Below, piece by piece: positions 20,670 to 34,199 of a stretch of 64,000 bases of DNA. The notes beneath the pieces were generated by a model that had not been told where the DNA came from, made no database searches, and saw only the letters and a program-made list of their open reading frames with translations. Numbering within the stretch: the stretch's first letter is position 1; every line of letters begins with the position of its first letter. The DNA is from Escallonia rubra. Taxonomy: Eukaryota; Streptophyta; Magnoliopsida; Escalloniales; Escalloniaceae. Position numbers and translations under genes: made by a program. The stretch covers positions 577,577 to 641,576 of the forward strand of contig JAVXUO010000192.1 in NCBI GenBank assembly GCA_033065855.1, written 5' to 3'.

Positions 20670-23600
20670 TCACAATTGTAATGACAGGACTTTGACTTCA
20701 TGGTTTCCAATTTTTGTTGTATCTTTGGACACAAAAGGCCATCCTACTTCTCCATGGCCCTCCTCTTCTTCACAATCCTTCCCATCATAAGACCTTATTA
20801 CCTCAAGGTATGAAATTATTGGTTTATCCCTACTGGTAAGGATGAAACTATTAAATACCTCACAGTAGTTGTTCAACAATAGGTTACATCTAGACTTGAG
20901 TGAAAAATGGGACCTACACCAATGACTAGGAGGTATCTTATAAAGGTACTCAAATGCCCCTACACAATCTGTCTTTAATGTGTCCATTGCTCTCTTAAAG
21001 TATGTGACATTAGGGGCTTTTGCAGCATTCCACATTGCTTCTTTCATATCTAAACTAGGAAATAGCTTCCTAAAGTTCTTGTACAAATGCATGACACAAT
21101 ACCTTTGCTCACAACCTGGCAATACTTCCTCTAGTGCAGATAACAAACCTTGATAAAGTAAGAGCAGTTAGTAATAAAGTATGAAGCATTTACTCTTATT
21201 GCAAATCAAATCAAATCAAATTTACAATTGAAAAAAATCAAATAAACATTACCTTTTGTTGGTCTGAAATGAAAGTCCAATCACCTTGGTCTGCAATGTC
21301 TAAGTCTTCAACCACCAATTTGATAAACCATTTCCAGGATTGTTGATTTTCAGCTTCAACCACTGCCCAGGCAAAGGGGTACATTCCATTGTCAGGATCA
21401 ATTCCCACTGCTGTCAACAACTGTCCTGGAAAAGGGCCCTTTAAGAAACACCCATCAAGCCCAACCACCTTCCTACAACCTGCTTTAAAACCAACCTTCA
21501 AAGCCCCCAAACACATGTATAATCTATGAAATCTAGGAAACTCTTCACCAACAATGGGCTCACATAATTTGATGATTGCAGTAGAACCTGGATTAGTCCT
21601 GCTGATCTCATTACAGTAGTCCCACAACCCCTTAAATTGATCCCTGTAACTTCCATCAACCAAATCAATTGCCTTTCTTTTTGCCCTGTATACCTTAGTC
21701 CTTGAAACACCAGATGCTAACTCAACCCTTACAGTATCCCTAATGGATTCAACTGGCCAAGTTGGATTTGACCTGAACCTGTCTAAATACTTTTTAGACA
21801 GCCAACCAGATTTGATTTGATCATTGTAGTATATGTTTGGGCAAGTATGTATCTTTTGATATGTTTTCACAACCAAACAATTTTTCTCTTCAAACCTAGA
21901 TGCATAGAGAATCCACTTACACTGATCACTTCCCATACACTTTGCCCTGACTCTGTGTCTCTCATTAGTATAAAGCTTAATTCTTCTCCTTGTAATGATT
22001 GAATGCTCCCTAATAGCTTCCTTCAGTAGTTGTGAGTTAGCAAATAACATGCCTACACTAAATCTGGGTTTGTTCATGTCACTGTCAGGATTAAACTGAG
22101 GGTGGCTTTCCTTGCCTTCTTCATCCTCAGATTCACTAGGCAAACTCCTCAAGTCATCAGAATGATAGCCTTCTGAATTGCCACCCTCCTGATCCTCAAT
22201 TTGTGATATACTTTCCCTATACCTGCCTTCTTCAGTCTCTACTTGTGCATTGTAAATGTGTACATCTTCCTCAGCCTCATACTCACTGTCATGCAATGTA
22301 TTTTCATCTGCACCCTCACCTTCATCTTCTGACTCAGATGACTCAACTATCTCATCACTCTGTTGTTGATGCTCTGTACCTACATGCTCTGTACCTACTT
22401 GCTCTTGCTCAATGGTATGGGCATCTCTACTAGGCAACTCAGTCACATCCTCATGCTCACTAGGGTGTAGTATGTCATTACTGGGAAGCAGCAACTGTGT
22501 GAACTGAGTATCATCAAAATGAGGCATTACCTCATCATAAAAACTTATTAGTAGAGGATTACCACCCTCAAATCTTTTCTCATCTTGTGTATCATTTATA
22601 TCTTGGGTAGCCTGAGGATGATCATCACCTAACTCAATCTCTTCAATGACAACTGAAGATGGTATTGGTGGTGGCATAAAAAACTCCTCTATTGATGTAC
22701 TTCCATGTTCAACATAGACCTCAATTACTTTATACTTATAATAGTGTAACAATTTTAAGAGTCCCCTTATATCATCATCCCCTCCTAGAACCCTCAACCC
22801 ATTGTCAAGACTCATGCCAGGAATTTTGTAGAAGTAAAACCTAACCCCATCAGTATAACCTAATTCTTTTAGCATCTCATCTAATTCATGCATTGAATAC
22901 TTGTCACAGTCACAGTAATCAACATAAGTTACGAAACCATCAACATAAACCCTCTGTGGACTGGAAAAACACTCACCCCCAGTATGCAACTCAGTGGTAA
23001 AGTATTCAACTCCATTTCCTGGTTCAAACACAAAAATCACCAAAAAAAACCCTAAGTCCGTGGCATTCTATCTCTGAAACCAATTAAAAATGTCCCAACT
23101 CCCAATCAAATGAATATGTAAATAATATACTGATCGACATGCATGCAATATTTAACCCAATCAAATGAATATTTTAAGTGTACCCATCATTTGTATATGC
23201 ATTATGCGTATCTGTGCGTAGAACACAACAATCGAAGGGAAATAAACAACATTAAATCTACATACCATACAAGTCATGTGGGTTGATGTAAATTCCATCA
23301 TCTCTAAGGACCCACGACATCTCAATCGTCTTCACACAACGCCACAGAGCACCAAGAGTTATGATCTCGACTGGTTCCAAACTCACTGATTAAATCTAAC
23401 CCTAAACAATGGATGGATTTGTGTATGTGTGATTGTGTAAAGTTTTAGTTTTTTACAGAGGTGAAGAAGGGAAGAATCGTGCCTAGTTTTAGAGACAGTG
23501 AACAGTTGTGAGGAAAGACGAATGGCGCCTGGTTTTGGAAAAGGGACAAAATTACCCCTGATTTGAATGGTCATGTGCACGGCGCATGACCATTTAACAG

Positions 23601-23745
23601 AGAGAAATTAACACCGGCAGACATAGTGGTGAAATCGGTCAGATTTGATAGTCCAGTGGCCAAAATAGCACAAAATAAAGTTCAGTGACTTAAGTGAAAA
23701 AGGAGGCATAGTTCAGTGGCCATTGGTGCAATTTACTCTATATAA
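20616..23745 (-). mobile_element. Mutator-like (MULE) transposon, 3' end truncated
   Basis: A two-exon MuDR-type transposase gene lies on the minus strand. Its upstream side ends in sequence like a MULE terminal repeat (about 23640-23745; the minus strand reads AGTAAATTGCACCAATGGCC with ACTGAACT motifs). The other terminal repeat is missing because the gene breaks off in its SWIM region and joins EPRV sequence at about 20615. Confidence 0.7.
20670..23043 (-). CDS. MULE transposase (MuDR family), two exons, C-terminus lost
   Basis: Exon 1 (23043-21253) encodes an N-terminal PB1-like domain (residues about 1-115), an acidic low-complexity region (about 170-330), the MuDR DNA-binding domain with KCMGSDQCKW (about 335-400) and the MULE catalytic domain with GLDGCFLKGPF and FISDQQK, which hold the first two acidic residues. 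Exon 2 (21148-20670) continues with VLPGCEQRYCVMHLYKNF and ends just before the SWIM zinc finger. The visible GT (21252-21251) and AG (21150-21149) join the exons one base out of frame, so a small deletion at the acceptor is likely. The frame also stops at 20670 just before WNGGTQY-type sequence. Probably inactive. Confidence 0.85.
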
Positions 23746-26176
23746 AACTAATGCTATCCATTACAAAGATTTACTTGGTTACAAGGCGAGGACATAAGTA
23801 CATTTAGCAACAAAGCTTGACATACATTCTAAGTAAAAATTAGAACTATACAATGCACATGTTGATGCCAAAAAAGAAAACCATCCTGTCGGTGACACAT
23901 AAAATATCGACCTCTTGCTTCATATCATGTCCAAAGATGATCCGTATATATATCGCATCCAAGAACACCACAACTAAAAGAACAATGATCGCAAGCCTGC
24001 ATTAAAAATGAAAAGAGGAATTGAAATATTCGTGTTAAGATGCTGCTCAAACCTCGATCTACATACTCCATGCAATCCACCACAATCAATTACATCTTTT
24101 TTCTTATCACAAATGCGCGTACAATCAAATTACTCAATCATGTTTAGCCTCTCAAGAAGCAAGTATAAGATAGCTAAAGAAATTAAACTTGTTCAGTGCA
24201 ACATATATACGATGAACGCTTACAAATGAAATCTCTATCTGAAAAGCAACACTCCACCGACAATCTATGTAATACAATCGTATCCTTAATTAGAACTAAA
24301 ATTTATGATGCACTTATAGTAGTTCTAGCTTGGACCATGAATAGCCTGGCTAAAGAGAGCGATTGTGGGGAAAAAGATTAGGTATAAAGTAACATCGAGT
24401 TCCGTTGGGTGGAATTCTGTTATAAATAAAGTTCATATTTTCCAAATAGTTGGAGCTTGGTTTAGAAAGTAGGGCTATTCAGTGGTTGGACTTCAAAGGA
24501 TTTTAATCAGGGCGGGCTAGAATTTCCAGAAGCTATGGACTAAACTTGACCTGTTAAATGTGCCATAAAATTGCCTTGTAAACAATGGGTTCCCCCCCCC
24601 CCCCCCCAACACTTTTCACTTTGAATATTGTTACTGTGATATAATGTATTAAGATGAGAATGTATGCTATATGGCAAGAAATTAGAACTTTATAAGGAAA
24701 ACATAATGAAACAGAAAAATGAAGTTATGGAGGCGTGAGGTTTGTTGTTGAGGTTCAGAGGTTGCACGTGCTTGACTGAATGAGGGGCTTCTTTTTGGTG
24801 GAGTGGATAGGAAGAGTGAGCTGAATATGTGTGTTGGACACTAGAGTCCAGGGCTTTTAGTTGGCGGAAGGCGACAACCACTCTAAAGTACTTTATATGC
24901 CTTGCCTATAAGAAGGTGAATCTGATTAGCAAGATTATTACTTAGAACGAGATATCATTCAACGATAGCATCACACAGTAATTATTTTAAATCATTAGCA
25001 TCCCACAGTCTAAAGCAACACCGAGTTCTGGGGAAGCAAATTCAGTATGTAACACCATCTCCTTAACTGGAATTCCCTCATTTTAATGGATCTGTTGTTA
25101 ATTAGAATTCACTCTAAGCCACACTACCAAGCTCTTCATTCTAGGCCTACCAGCTCATTCCAACCCTTCATTCCCAATAAGCCTAACCCTACTCATTCCT
25201 CAAAAGACAACCACTACCTATTCCAGATTTGCATAAGCCCCTCATCACCTACAAACCCATCAGTACCACACTCTACTGAAGGCCTGCTACCTGTACCACA
25301 GTCTAGTATCAACAACACTCTTCAAAACCAGAATAACCTACTAGAGAGTAACCCCTACTGAGCACTAAAAGAAAACTAAGTACCTTATAATCTTTTGCGA
25401 TATCCTTATTGAATTAACTCAACCTCACACAGTAATGATTTTAATCTTTTGGTACCTGTACATGGAGGGAGACTGAATTATATCCTTAATAGCTTCGACA
25501 ATAAATAAGTGAAACTTATAGCATAGTGTCAATCGTAAGCAATTATCTCAATTTCCCGATCAAATCCCTAAAGGCTGGCCTAGCTCACCTATGAAAATTA
25601 CGGTAAAAGTTTTAACCTAGATAGCGTATAGATGGGGGATTGAAAAATCAAAGAAGAGGATAAATCCAAGGTATGGTCATGGATAAATACCTTACCTAAA
25701 ACTCACGGATAAATGCAGCCATGAAGCACTGCATAGAGAACATCTCTAATGTATATCTCAACATGCATCAACAATGTACTTTGGAACACCATCGTCCGTT
25801 TTCTACTTCCACTCTGCCGCCCATTTTGTACTTGTAATAATAATGATAATCCCTATCACTTATCTTTTAATACTTTAGCTATTAATCAGTTTTACAATTT
25901 GTGCATGTGTGTGCACTTTTTAGATATGTGAAGCAGGGGTGTGGTGTGCTCTGTGTGTGAGTTCAATGTGTGTGAACAAAGGCACGTGTAATTGTGCAAT
26001 ACTATGTAATCACACAGTGTGTGAGTGTGTGTGTGCGCGCGCGCCTTGGGGGTGTGCGTAACAGGGCAGAATAGGCTGGTCTCAGTGAATACAGAGGAGT
26101 TGACTTTACTTTACTGAACCAAGTTATTGTGAAGGTGTCTAGTGTGTGCGAGTAGAAGCCTGTGTAATTTGTGCAG

Positions 26177-26209
<33 letters not shown>

Positions 26210-26720
26210 GGTGCGCTTTGTAGATATGTGAAGCAAGGGTGTGAAGGTGCAGAGTGTGCTATGTGTGTGAGTTCAGTGCTTGCGACCAAAGGCATGTGTA
26301 ATTTATGCAGTTGTTTGTAATTAGACATTGTGTGTGTGCACGCGCGAGCGCATGTGTGGGAGGGAGGGAGGGATTCAGTGCAAGGGGAAGGAGACGAGAT
26401 AGTTTATTCATGTGCAGGTGTGTAAGTGTTTTGGTGAGTGTGAATAAAAGTTCTAGATGTGTAAGCGAAGGCCTTAGCTAAACTATTTCACATAAACAAG
26501 CTTTCATAACATATAACTTGTGAAACACTTTCATGCTAAGCTCATGGAAGTAGGAGCTACAATCACTGTGTACAAGATATGGGGTGAACAAAATGCTAGA
26601 ATCTTCAAGTAGCAAAGTAAATCCATGAAAAGCCTATCTCAGGTGACCAAGCAGTGGATACATTGGAGTATTAGGAGCTAGAAAAAGCTGCTAATACAAA
26701 GCAATAAGAAACATTGTGCT
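23746..26720. other. Unassigned non-coding DNA between MULE and CACTA genes
   Basis: AT-rich sequence without recognisable proteins. It contains a C homopolymer (about 24593-24607), a GT/GC microsatellite zone (25900-26400) and a roughly 300-bp imperfect duplication. It should hold the 3' terminal region of the CACTA element, but I found no CACTACAAGAAA-type end. Confidence 0.5.
25920..26345. repeat. GT-rich imperfect duplication, period about 300 bp
   Basis: AGATATGTGAAGCA starts at 25922 and again at 26222. Each is followed by GTGTGAGTTCA.TG, a CAAAGGCA.GTGTAAT block and a GTGTGCGCGCG-type tail. GT runs lie between and after. Confidence 0.65.
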
Positions 26721-26722
26721 AA

Positions 26723-28608
26723 TTAACTGGGGACTAGATGTAGGGATATTACTAGACTGATTTTGTCTTGTTGTTCTTGCATGAGTGACTTGTACGTCGC
26801 TACCTCTAATTTCTGAGAATTGAGCTCCAATTGTTGCTCATGCATAAGAGCCTTGTACTCTTGTAGCTCATCTTCCAAAGCAGCACGACGCCGGGCTTCC
26901 TCCAAAACTGATTGTTGAGACAGGGACGTGGGCGGTCTTGGCCCAAACCCGAGACCCTTAATACGACCTGGTTTTTTACTCTTGTCTAGAACGGTCTTTG
27001 CAATCTCCGCTGGGTCCATTTGTGGATTCTCGGACAGCATTTCTTCCATTTGTTTCTAAAATTGATAGTGAAATTAATCAAATAATGTGTGGCTTCTAAC
27101 ACGAAAAATTATCTCACATGGCAGTTTGTTACCTGGTTTGACTCGGCTTCATCCGTGATATACTTATTGTGTTTCTTAGAGAAATATGTACGCTTGTGAA
27201 ACACAATCTGATCTGGTTCTTTCTGAGTTTCAGGATCTTTCTGCAAATAATAAGATGATCTACATTCACATTAAGATTATTTAAACATTAAACCAAAAAG
27301 CTAAGGCTTAATCAAGTACCATCTCCGAACGAGCAACCACAAACGACTGTGAACCAGTGACATGATGTGTCTTGAGTTCATCTCTGTTTTGTTTATTTTT
27401 ACGACATCTATCCTGAATTTTAATAAACAATTAGATGGCATTTAATTGGACACTCAAAGTTTCCCCTCAAGCATCATTGTAAATAGAAAAATGCAGTCAA
27501 ACATACCGCATAATCTTCACGTTCCCATAAGTCACAGTATATCTCCCAGTCTTTGACTTCCATCCCTTCAGGAGGGTGAAGACGTGCCTGTGTGGCATGA
27601 AAAAGAAACCAAGTAAGGCCAATGAGGCAATGGTGGCATGGAAAGATATATGCATACCTAGATAGGAAGGTGGTTTAGGACTTACATTGTGAGGGATGTA
27701 AAAGTTTAAACAATTGTGTTGACTATGAAATGAAACACGACATTCCACCAAAAGCAAAAAATAATACGTGCCTGTGCAGGTGTCAAACATATGTTCAAGG
27801 GGCCTTTTCCTTCAATTAGTGCATTCCACTTTGCCTTTAAAGAAAACTTGAAGTTCCTTAAGGAAGTCTTAAGTAGTGTTTCGGTGTATCTCTTCACATG
27901 AGGACCATCATTAATCACTTCAAATTTGTCCTGCAAGTTAATGCCCATTTTATTCATACAAGTTGCATTTACATACTACAAATTTTTGATTGAACAAGCT
28001 ATGAAATGATTGTTACCCCAAGCCGCTCATGGATTAAATCTATCTGACCTTGTGGAATGGACTGCCATGACTTTACCCCAGCAGGGATAAAACTCCTAAC
28101 TATAATACTTATCTCATTAGTATACTTAGCTGATGCGAGTCGATCAACAGGTCTTCCCTTCTCAGCATCCACAACTAACTGAATTTTTCCTGTGGTTTCG
28201 ACCATCTTTGAGGTTCATATTCCCTTAGTCTTACTGCGTACGTTCTTTATAGGAGCAGATCCTGCACTTACAAAACCATGTGACTTTAGGTAGCATTTAA
28301 CATGTGGGCAAGGCTATTGTTAAAGGTAGACCATCTCAATTGCATATGATCATACCAACACTACTAGCAGGAGATTCGACGTGTGGGCTGACAGGTGCAC
28401 GTGCCACATCGCCGGGGGAAGCTATTTGAGCTGAAGTGATTGATCTAGCATTGATGCTGGTAGGTGTGGCTTCTCCCTGTACATCGAATGCTGAAGCCTC
28501 TCGAGGTGGAGTGACTACCTCATTTGGCATTTGTGATGCCAATCGCTTCCGTAAACGCGTTAGATTTCCTGGTCCACCGCACTTGGGGACTCTGTTTGAG
28601 GAATTCAT
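26723..28608 (-). pseudogene. CACTA second protein (Ptta/En-Spm, TNP1-like), multi-exon
   Basis: Exon-like pieces are read leftward. 28608-28336 is the Ser/Pro-rich N-terminus. 28205-27999 has TTGKIQLVVDAEKGRPVD, WQSIP and QIDLIHERLG. 27957-27706 has RYTETLLKTSLRNFKFSLK. Then come a WEIYCDLWERED-type segment (about 27570-27510), an SFVVARSEM segment (about 27320-27350) and a TDEA motif (about 27160). The C-terminal coiled coil is at 27049-26723 (MDPAEIAKTVLDK, EEARRRAALEDELQEYK). These match the plant transposase Ptta/En-Spm family, thought to bind subterminal repeats. Plausible introns separate the pieces. I could not verify that all splice in frame. Confidence 0.7.
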
Positions 28609-28852
28609 GCCAGCTACTCACCTGCTTACTTGACATATCAATGTAATGCAGCGTAAATGTAAAAGTCCGGCAGTCGATATGCATGTAGCATTGAAGGTTA
28701 GGTTACCTTAAATGTCATAATTTAGACTATGAGCTACGGTTAGAAGAGAAATTAAAGCAACACTTAACATATATAGTAGTTTCACACGCAAAAAACACAG
28801 AGTGTATACAACAGTTTCACATGTTCATTGATGTATTTGCAATATAAGAAGT

Positions 28853-29760
28853 TTATATATCTTCTACATCACTATCATCATCCTCACTACATAATATGTC
28901 TTCTTCATCACCAGAATACTCGATAAGTGTATCATCCTCTTCGTCGTCTCTGATCTCTTGAGGACCCTCAACAGGCTCTGTGACTCTATCAACAATGATC
29001 GGTTCAGCATCGTGCCTAAGCAACTCACCCACTTCATTCTGATTAATCTGAACACTTCGTCGTACTGTTGGTGAGCCATTTTCTTGATAAACTTCTTCAC
29101 TTTCAGTGACCATGTCAATAGGCTCAGTTTCCGGTATATCCCATAAGTGTCTGTGTTTAAACCTTTGCACCACTTGCCAATTTGCCCCTAACTTTGTGTC
29201 ATTAACATAATAGACCTGGTTTGCCTGACTCGCTAACACATATGGCTGACTTTGGTACCAATGACCAGTAATTTTAATGCTTGTGAAACCCTTAGTGATG
29301 TATATTCCTGTTTTAGGATTAGTGTTGAACCATTCACACTTAAATAAAACAACTCTTTTGTCTCTAATGTATTTCAGCTCAATCACATCAGTCAAGACAC
29401 CATAGTAGTCAATCGCCGCTCCCTCGTGCTCACCTTCAACAACCAGGCCACTATTTTGAGTCTTACGATGACTATCACGATCTTTTGTGTGAAACCTAAC
29501 ATTATTTACAATACAAGCAGGATATCGCTTCCACCGTACGTCAGGCCCGCATGCAAGTGCATATATAACATCGGTAGCTTCAGGTAGTTTCTCATTGTAT
29601 GACTTCATTATCTAAACAAATGACATGAAACACTATAAGCAAATAAACTAGAGATCCTCGAAAGAAATAAAAAGGCAACTTGTTCAATAACTTACACGGT
29701 TCTTAAACCAGTTTGGAAACTCCTCTTGATGCCTCCTAGTTATATTAAGAGAACATTGGT
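28853..29760 (-). CDS. CACTA transposase 3' exon with DUF4216-type domain
   Basis: A 251-codon frame from 29608, preceded by exon-like sequence (RRHQEEFPNWFKN, about 29750-29700) across an intron. It carries the C-terminal domain of CACTA transposases: YALACGPDVRW, DYYGVLTDVIELKY, VVLFKCEWFN and PYVLASQANQVYYV, then an acidic Asp/Glu tail. It is almost certainly the last exon of the transposase gene to its right, with splicing between 29879 and about 29750. Confidence 0.75.
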
Positions 29761-29878
29761 TCTCTGACTCTGCCTTGTGCTCACTAAGCATTAAACATAC
29801 AAGTATGAGGCACCATACCAATAAAAAACAGAATACTTACTGAAATGAATTGGTAAAATAACACCCAAAGTTGTGGAC

Positions 29879-32480
29879 TTACGCTTTAAAGTCATCAACT
29901 TCCTCACAGTTATTAAGGATATACCACTGCATTTTTTCTAGTTCTTCGGATGGTATGAATTCAAGCTTTGGAGCGCCAAATGGACGAACCATTTGTGTGA
30001 AAGGAAATGTTTCGTCCTGATGATCCACTTCCCCGCCATCATAATTGCGCTCTTCTTGATTGAACCTAGTCTCCATATCATTAAGATACATTGAACAAAA
30101 TGTTAAGTATTCGGTAATGGAGACGGCCTCTGCAATTGAGCCTTCGGGACGGGCTTTATTGCTTACATACTGCTTCAAAGAGCCCAGGTGCCTCTCAATT
30201 GGATACATCCAACGGCAAGAAACTGGCCCCCCAAGTAAGGCCTCACGTGGCAAGTGAACTACTAGGTGGAGCATGACATCAAAAAATACAGGTGGGAATA
30301 TCCTTTCCAACTTACAGAGGATAAAGACAATGTCTTTCTCTAGCCTTTCTACCTCTTCCACTTCCAATGTCTTAGAGCATAAAGACTTGAAAAACTCTCC
30401 CAATTCAACCAATGGACCATGGACATCCTTGGGCAAGTATCCACGCATACCAACTGGGATCAACCGTTGTAGCATAACATGGCAATCATGACTTTTCATG
30501 CCGGATACCTTGCCATCACCAACATTTGCACATCGTGATATGTTAGATGCATATCCATCTGGAAATTTCACTGCCTTTAAGAACTCACAATACCATTTCT
30601 TTTCTTTGTTTGTCAAGGTGTAACACACAGGCGGCATTGTATACATACCATTACTATTTGCATGTAGATGTAATTCCTTCCTTATATTCATGTCCTTTAG
30701 ATCGTCTCTTGCCTTCACAGTATCCTTTGTTTTCCCCTCAATATCAAGTAAAGTCCCCAACACATTATCACAAACATTTTTCTCGATGTGCATAACATCG
30801 AGATTATGTCTTAACTTTAGAGTTGGCCAATAAGGCAAATCAAAAAATATACTCCTCTTAATCCAATTTAGTTCATCAGCTGTACGCTTTCTTTTCTTAT
30901 TGCTTGGATGCTTCCCCGGTCTGTGATCTGGAACATGTACCAACTGCTTTAGTACATCATCGCCTGAATACTCCCTAGGTCTCTCTCTTTTCTCAAGCTT
31001 ACCATTGAATTCCTTGCTCTTCCGCCATGGATGATTCTCATATAAGAGTCAACGATGTCCTGTGTAACCTATCTTACTCCTCAATTTCTGTGAACTTATA
31101 TCCTCATTGCATGTGGGACAAGTTAAGTACCCTTTCGTACTCCACGATGAAAAATATGAATATGCCGGAAAGTCACTTATAGTCCAAATCACAGCTGCAT
31201 GCATCTGAAAATATTCTTTAGTAGAAGCATCATATGTTGGGAGCCTGTATTCCCAAAGCTCTTTTAACTCATCTATAAGTGGCTGCATGTAGACATCAAA
31301 GTCTTTCCCTGGTGCCTTAGGACCAGGAATAAGTAACGACATCATCATGTATTGCTCCTTCATGAGCATCCAAGGGGGCAGATTGTATGGTATCACAATT
31401 ACTGGCCACATGCTATAAGATGTACTCATGTTACCAAATAGATTAAAACCATCAGTTGCTAGTCCAAGCCTAATATTTCGAGCCTCTTGTGCGAACAACT
31501 CATGCTCTTTGTCAAATTCCTTCCATGTTATGCCATCGGCTGGGTGCCTTAAGACTTTACCATCATCTAGCCGTTTATCTTTATGCCAGTTCATGTTAGC
31601 AGTTGTTTCCTTAGACATGTAGAATCTTTGGAGCCTAGGTTTAATTGGAAAATGGCAAAGAATTTTGTGGGGAACTTTCTTGCCCTTACCATTGTCAGCT
31701 TGCCATCTAGATTCCCCACATTTTGGGCACTTATCTTTGTCAGCATTATCCTTCCAAAACATAACACAATCATATTTGCAGCCGTGGATCCTTGTATATG
31801 ACAATCCTAGTCCCCGCAACATGTTTTTAGCCTCATAATAGGACTTAGGAAGCTTTTTGCAATTGGGAAAAGCCGCACTCAATAACCCTAGCATCATGGT
31901 AACTGATTTCTGGCTCCATTTGTGTAAAACCTTTAAGTGAAGCATGTGAATGATAAAGGATAATGTTGTAAAAGAGGTGCAGCCAGAATATAGCTCACAC
32001 TGTGCTTCCCTTAAGAGTTTATAGAACTTTCCTGCTTCATCTTTATTTAAGTTGTATGTATTACTTTCACTTTCATCCCTTGGTTCAGTTCCTTCTTGAG
32101 GTTTTGTTTCAATAAAGTTTCCCCTGCATACATTATTAATCAGCTCATCTATCCTATCACCTTCTTGTTGACCATTGTCTCTGATGTCTTCATTATCGTC
32201 ATTCCCATTCTCATTATCATTATTATCAGAGGTCATATATGATCTACTATCATATCTTTCCCCGTGATATACCCAATGTGTGTAACTCTGCTGAATTCCA
32301 TTATAAAAAAGATGTTCCCTAACCAGTGATGGATATAATCTGTTAACGTTCAAGCATACAAGGACACGCTAGCATAGCATTACTACCCATATTAGACACA
32401 ACAAACTGCATAAACTGGTTTACTCCAAGCTTGTACTCTTCACAATATCTAAAATTCACTGACATCCAAGTCCTATCCAT
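29879..32480 (-). pseudogene. CACTA TNP2-type transposase, main exon with one stop and one frameshift
   Basis: The start MDRTWM at 32480 is the usual N-terminus of the transposase-associated domain. A one-base frameshift near 32365 leads into the long frame from 32353. Domains in order: transposase-associated (YTHWVYHGE), TNP2 catalytic part (LGLATDGFNLFGNMS, YSMWPVIVIPYNLPPWM, GYLTCPTC), then NHPWR, IEKNVCDNVLGTLL and the DUF4218 part (HLVVHLPREALLGGPV, RWMYPIERHLGSLK). The frame runs 825 codons to 29879 but has one internal TGA at 31049-31051, after GYTGHR. It would catalyse cut-and-paste transposition of elements with CACTA ends. Apart from these two lesions it is well preserved. Confidence 0.85.
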
Positions 32481-33359
32481 CTTTAACACCCTATCACAAT
32501 TTCACCATAAAATAAGAGAAAAGCGAAGTACAGGGAAGAACTAAGACATTTCAAAAAGCAAACCAGTTTCATGTCATGACCAATAAGTTAAATGACCTAT
32601 ATCTTTCTAGCATTTTCATGTCACGCACAATCAATAAGATCAGACACATATCAAAATGCACAAGGTCTCTCATAAATACAAAGACAATCTCACCATCCCT
32701 AATAATGAAGTCTAGTAAGGAATAAAGAAAGAGGGTGAAAGAAAGCATACCGTTTATAGTTTTTCTTCAAAGAAGTGCAATTCTAGAGAGAGTCAGAAGC
32801 CCTATGCTTTTGATAATTTTTATAAACCTGAACAAACTAAAAACCACATATTATTCCCAGATATTAAGACAATATCACCAATGTAACATGAGCCCTAATT
32901 AGTGATAGTGTAGAATCTTTTTAGATCAAGTTTTTTCTATTTTTACTTTTCAAGCATTGCAACAGTTTAGATATGACTAGATGAGGGATAGAAACTATCC
33001 CTTGAAACTGTGCTAGGTGGTCTATAAAGCAGAAGCAGTGGATGAGATATTCAAGACAATAATCAATGGCATTTGCCACAGGCCAGATCACAAGCAATCA
33101 AGCTATGGCAGGAAGCAAATAAAACTTATGCTCAACCTCATGGTGACAGGGAAGATAAAATCCTCAGGAAAGAGTTTGGGGAATTCTAAAAATGTAACTT
33201 AGAATGAAACAAATGTTAAAGGTCCTGCACTAGTAGGTACTTTGGAGGATGTACAAAATGAATTCAGAATAAAGAAAGGACAGAGGACTGATAAGACAAA
33301 ACATATTGCCATGAAGTACTATAGAGGACTGATAAGACAAAACATATTGTTAGACTTGG
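32481..33359. other. CACTA 5' leader region, no gene
   Basis: AT-rich upstream region of the transposase gene, including a likely promoter and intron. 33010-33300 has short open stretches without a domain; these may belong to the LINE insertion that follows. Confidence 0.45.
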
Positions 33360-34199
33360 ATTTGGTTAGATAATTGGCTACTTAATGGCCCTCTTGTACA
33401 ACAATATGGGCTCAGAATTGTGTATGATGCTGCTAGTGCTTTAAATCTGAAAGTGAATGAAGCAGAGGAAGAAAAGGGATGAAACATCCCTACAAGATCT
33501 TCAAGCTTAAGACTGTTGAACAACCAACTCTCAGCATATCATATTGTGGGTGGAAGTGAAGATTACACAAAATGGTTGCCTAACCCTAATGGCAAGTTCA
33601 TCATTAATTCAGGTTGGAATGCATTAAGAACCAAAAGCCCTGCAGTGAAATGGTGGAAAATGGTATGGTTTTCTGGACACATACCAAAATGTGCCTTTAT
33701 ACTATGGCTTCTATGCAAAAGGAAATTAAGGACCAAGGACAAACTTAAAGCCTGGAATGTGGAGACTGAAGATCATTGCAGTGTATGCTCTGAGACTAGT
33801 GAAACAATTGGGCGCCTCTATATGGAATGCACTATGGCAAAGGATATATGGAATCAGCTATGTAGGAAGCTACATACCTGATTGAGTAAACTAGCATTGG
33901 CTGTTACAGCTTACAATATTTGGGAAAAGAAAAATCAGAGAATTTTCAGTGGCAATCAACAAAGGAGCTCTGAAATTATTGCAAAATACAAAAATGGATG
34001 TTCTACAGAACCTTGAGCTGGCCAAAAGCTGTAGCAACTCAAACCAATAAGCAGCTGTGCTGCAATTGGGAGCTACCATTAACAGTGTTACAATCTTAAG
34101 CATTGTTGATGTAATTCTTTTAAAAAGCATAGAAACACACTGATGAAGATGTTTGGTTTTCATTGGTAATAGAATGACCTGTTACTAAAAAAAAAAAAA
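33360..34199 (+). mobile_element. 3' fragment of an L1-type LINE
   Basis: Translation shows LDNWLLNGPLVQQYG, then a 121-codon frame (33516-33881) with TKWLPNPNGKF, WWKMVWFSGHIPKCAFILWL and HCSVC...ECTMAKDIWNQL. This is the zinc-finger-like C-terminal domain (zf-RVT) of plant LINE reverse transcriptases. The segment ends in an A run at 34188-34199. The endonuclease and RT domains are absent, a typical 5'-truncated LINE. It lies inside the CACTA element. Confidence 0.75.

Noticed and set aside
25086-25361. 91-codon frame
   Set aside because: No domain, no homologue I recognise, no splice or codon support; Ser/Pro/Asn bias fits AT-rich non-coding DNA.
23746-26720. 3' terminal inverted repeat of the first CACTA element
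   Set aside because: Read for CACTACAAGAAA and close variants on the plus strand; none found that is convincing.
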